Positions 63,437-64,000 of a stretch of 64,000 nucleotides of DNA are shown one piece after another (the first letter of the stretch is position 1; each line of letters begins with the position of its first letter). Source of the stretch: Echinicola vietnamensis DSM 17526 (lineage in GTDB: Bacteria; Bacteroidota; Bacteroidia; Cytophagales; Cyclobacteriaceae). Under the pieces are notes generated by a model. The model searched no databases. It was not told the DNA's origin and was given only the letters and a program-made list of their open reading frames with translations. Made by a program: the position numbers and the translations under genes. Location of the stretch: contig NC_019904.1 in NCBI RefSeq assembly GCF_000325705.1, positions 3,412,001-3,476,000 of the forward strand, given 5' to 3'.

Positions 63437-64000
63437 ATGAAACGGTTTGTTTTAATGTTCAGCTTGGTGCTGATACACACTTTTTTGTGCGCGCAGGAGC
63501 TTGTGTGGTTTGATCCCTTAATGGCAGAAAAGGAAGTCGTCGAAGGACAAGGTTGGTCGGGAATTGAGTTTAACCGGTTGCCAGACGATGCCAAAGCGCA
63601 GGTAAGAGAGCCTGTTTGGGGGCTTTCGCGGAATGCAGCTGGTTTATTGATTAGGTTTGCCTCAGATGCTGCTGAAGTTCACGTTAAATTCAAACCAGGT
63701 TCCCGGTTATCCATGCCCCATATGCCTTCTACGGGGGTGACAGGACTGGACCTCTATGCGAGGGACGACAGGGGCAGCTGGAGATGGGTGAGAGGAAAGT
63801 ATCGGTTTTCACCAGAGGAAGTCAGCTATACTTTTGTCGTGCCAAATGCCACAGGAATTCATCGGGAATATCAATTGTACCTGCCCCTTTACAACAGTCT
63901 GAGTGCGCTTAAGGTTGGAGTGATGAAGGATGATACGTTTGCATTTATGTCCAAAAGAGAAGCGGCACCGATCGTGGTATATGGAACATCCATTGCACAA
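63437..64000 (+). CDS. SGNH/GDSL hydrolase with N-terminal beta domain, truncated by window end
   Basis: 188 residues visible from ATG 63437, running off the window. Signal peptide (FSLVLIHTFLCAQ). A beta domain of about 160 residues (ISTANDARD-type strands such as LLIRFASDAAEVHVKFKPG, REYQLYLPLYN) precedes the start of the SGNH catalytic domain, IVVYGTSIAQ, whose Ser would be the nucleophile. Family members are carbohydrate esterases. Follows the sulfatase by 226 bases with nothing else between. Confidence 0.85.
   Translation, partial: MKRFVLMFSLVLIHTFLCAQELVWFDPLMAEKEVVEGQGWSGIEFNRLPDDAKAQVREPVWGLSRNAAGLLIRFASDAAEVHVKFKPGSRLSMPHMPSTGVTGLDLYARDDRGSWRWVRGKYRFSPEEVSYTFVVPNATGIHREYQLYLPLYNSLSALKVGVMKDDTFAFMSKREAAPIVVYGTSIAQ

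Noticed and set aside
1..64000. CRISPR arrays, prophage, intact insertion sequences, toxin-antitoxin or restriction systems
   Set aside because: No regularly spaced repeats, transposase, integrase, phage structural or defence genes were recognised on either strand.

Overview
The window reads as a chromosomal segment of a Bacteroidota bacterium of the order Cytophagales. I infer a marine-type member of Cyclobacteriaceae such as Echinicola or Cyclobacterium, without proof. The evidence is three SusC/SusD-type nutrient uptake loci, many lipoproteins, a fused CcoN-CcoO oxidase, promoters of the TTTG-N19-TAnnTTTG type, and almost no Shine-Dalgarno sequences. I see no prophage, CRISPR array or intact insertion sequence.

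Layout. 1-6076: end of a starch-type Sus locus (SusC C-terminus, SusD, SusE-like), a class II fructose-bisphosphate aldolase and a GH13 amylase lipoprotein. 6576-14745: a winged-helix protein, then a signal-transducing uptake locus (ECF sigma, FecR anti-sigma, STN-domain TonB receptor, SusD-like and small lipoproteins). 15255-17582: a Tat-exported aminotransferase and an AEC transporter. 18634-22804: rpiB-gnd-zwf-pgl, the oxidative pentose phosphate branch in one operon. 22935-37612: mixed single genes (GNAT, Tat-exported Gfo/Idh oxidoreductase, beta-barrel, nitrilase, GT-C glycosyltransferase, WYL regulator, S10 peptidase, GluQ, NYN-LOTUS protein, M48 protease, class-A-like hydrolase).

37685-39051 is an ECF41 sigma factor, identified by its three family motifs, next to its usual partner, a carboxymuconolactone decarboxylase/AhpD-like gene; a matching promoter lies between them. 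39402-49551 is a Crp/Fnr regulator followed by a full cbb3 oxidase and assembly cluster (ccoI-S-NO-Q-P-G-H plus a TauE/SafE protein). 49859-53567 holds an ECF sigma, a membrane anti-sigma/beta-barrel fusion, a lipoprotein cytochrome with a CX4CH site, YceI and a DUF5777-type protein. 53725-60255 is a LacI regulator divergent from a SusC/SusD pair with three operator-like palindromes between them. 61651-64000 is a sulfatase and a truncated SGNH hydrolase.

The most unusual element is at 60520-60643: a tRNA-like gene with a leucine-type D arm and a standard T arm, a GUC anticodon triplet, discriminator G and a 55-nt variable region that folds as a long extended arm. It has its own consensus promoter (TTTG-N19-TAACTTTG) and its own intrinsic terminator, so it looks expressed rather than decayed.
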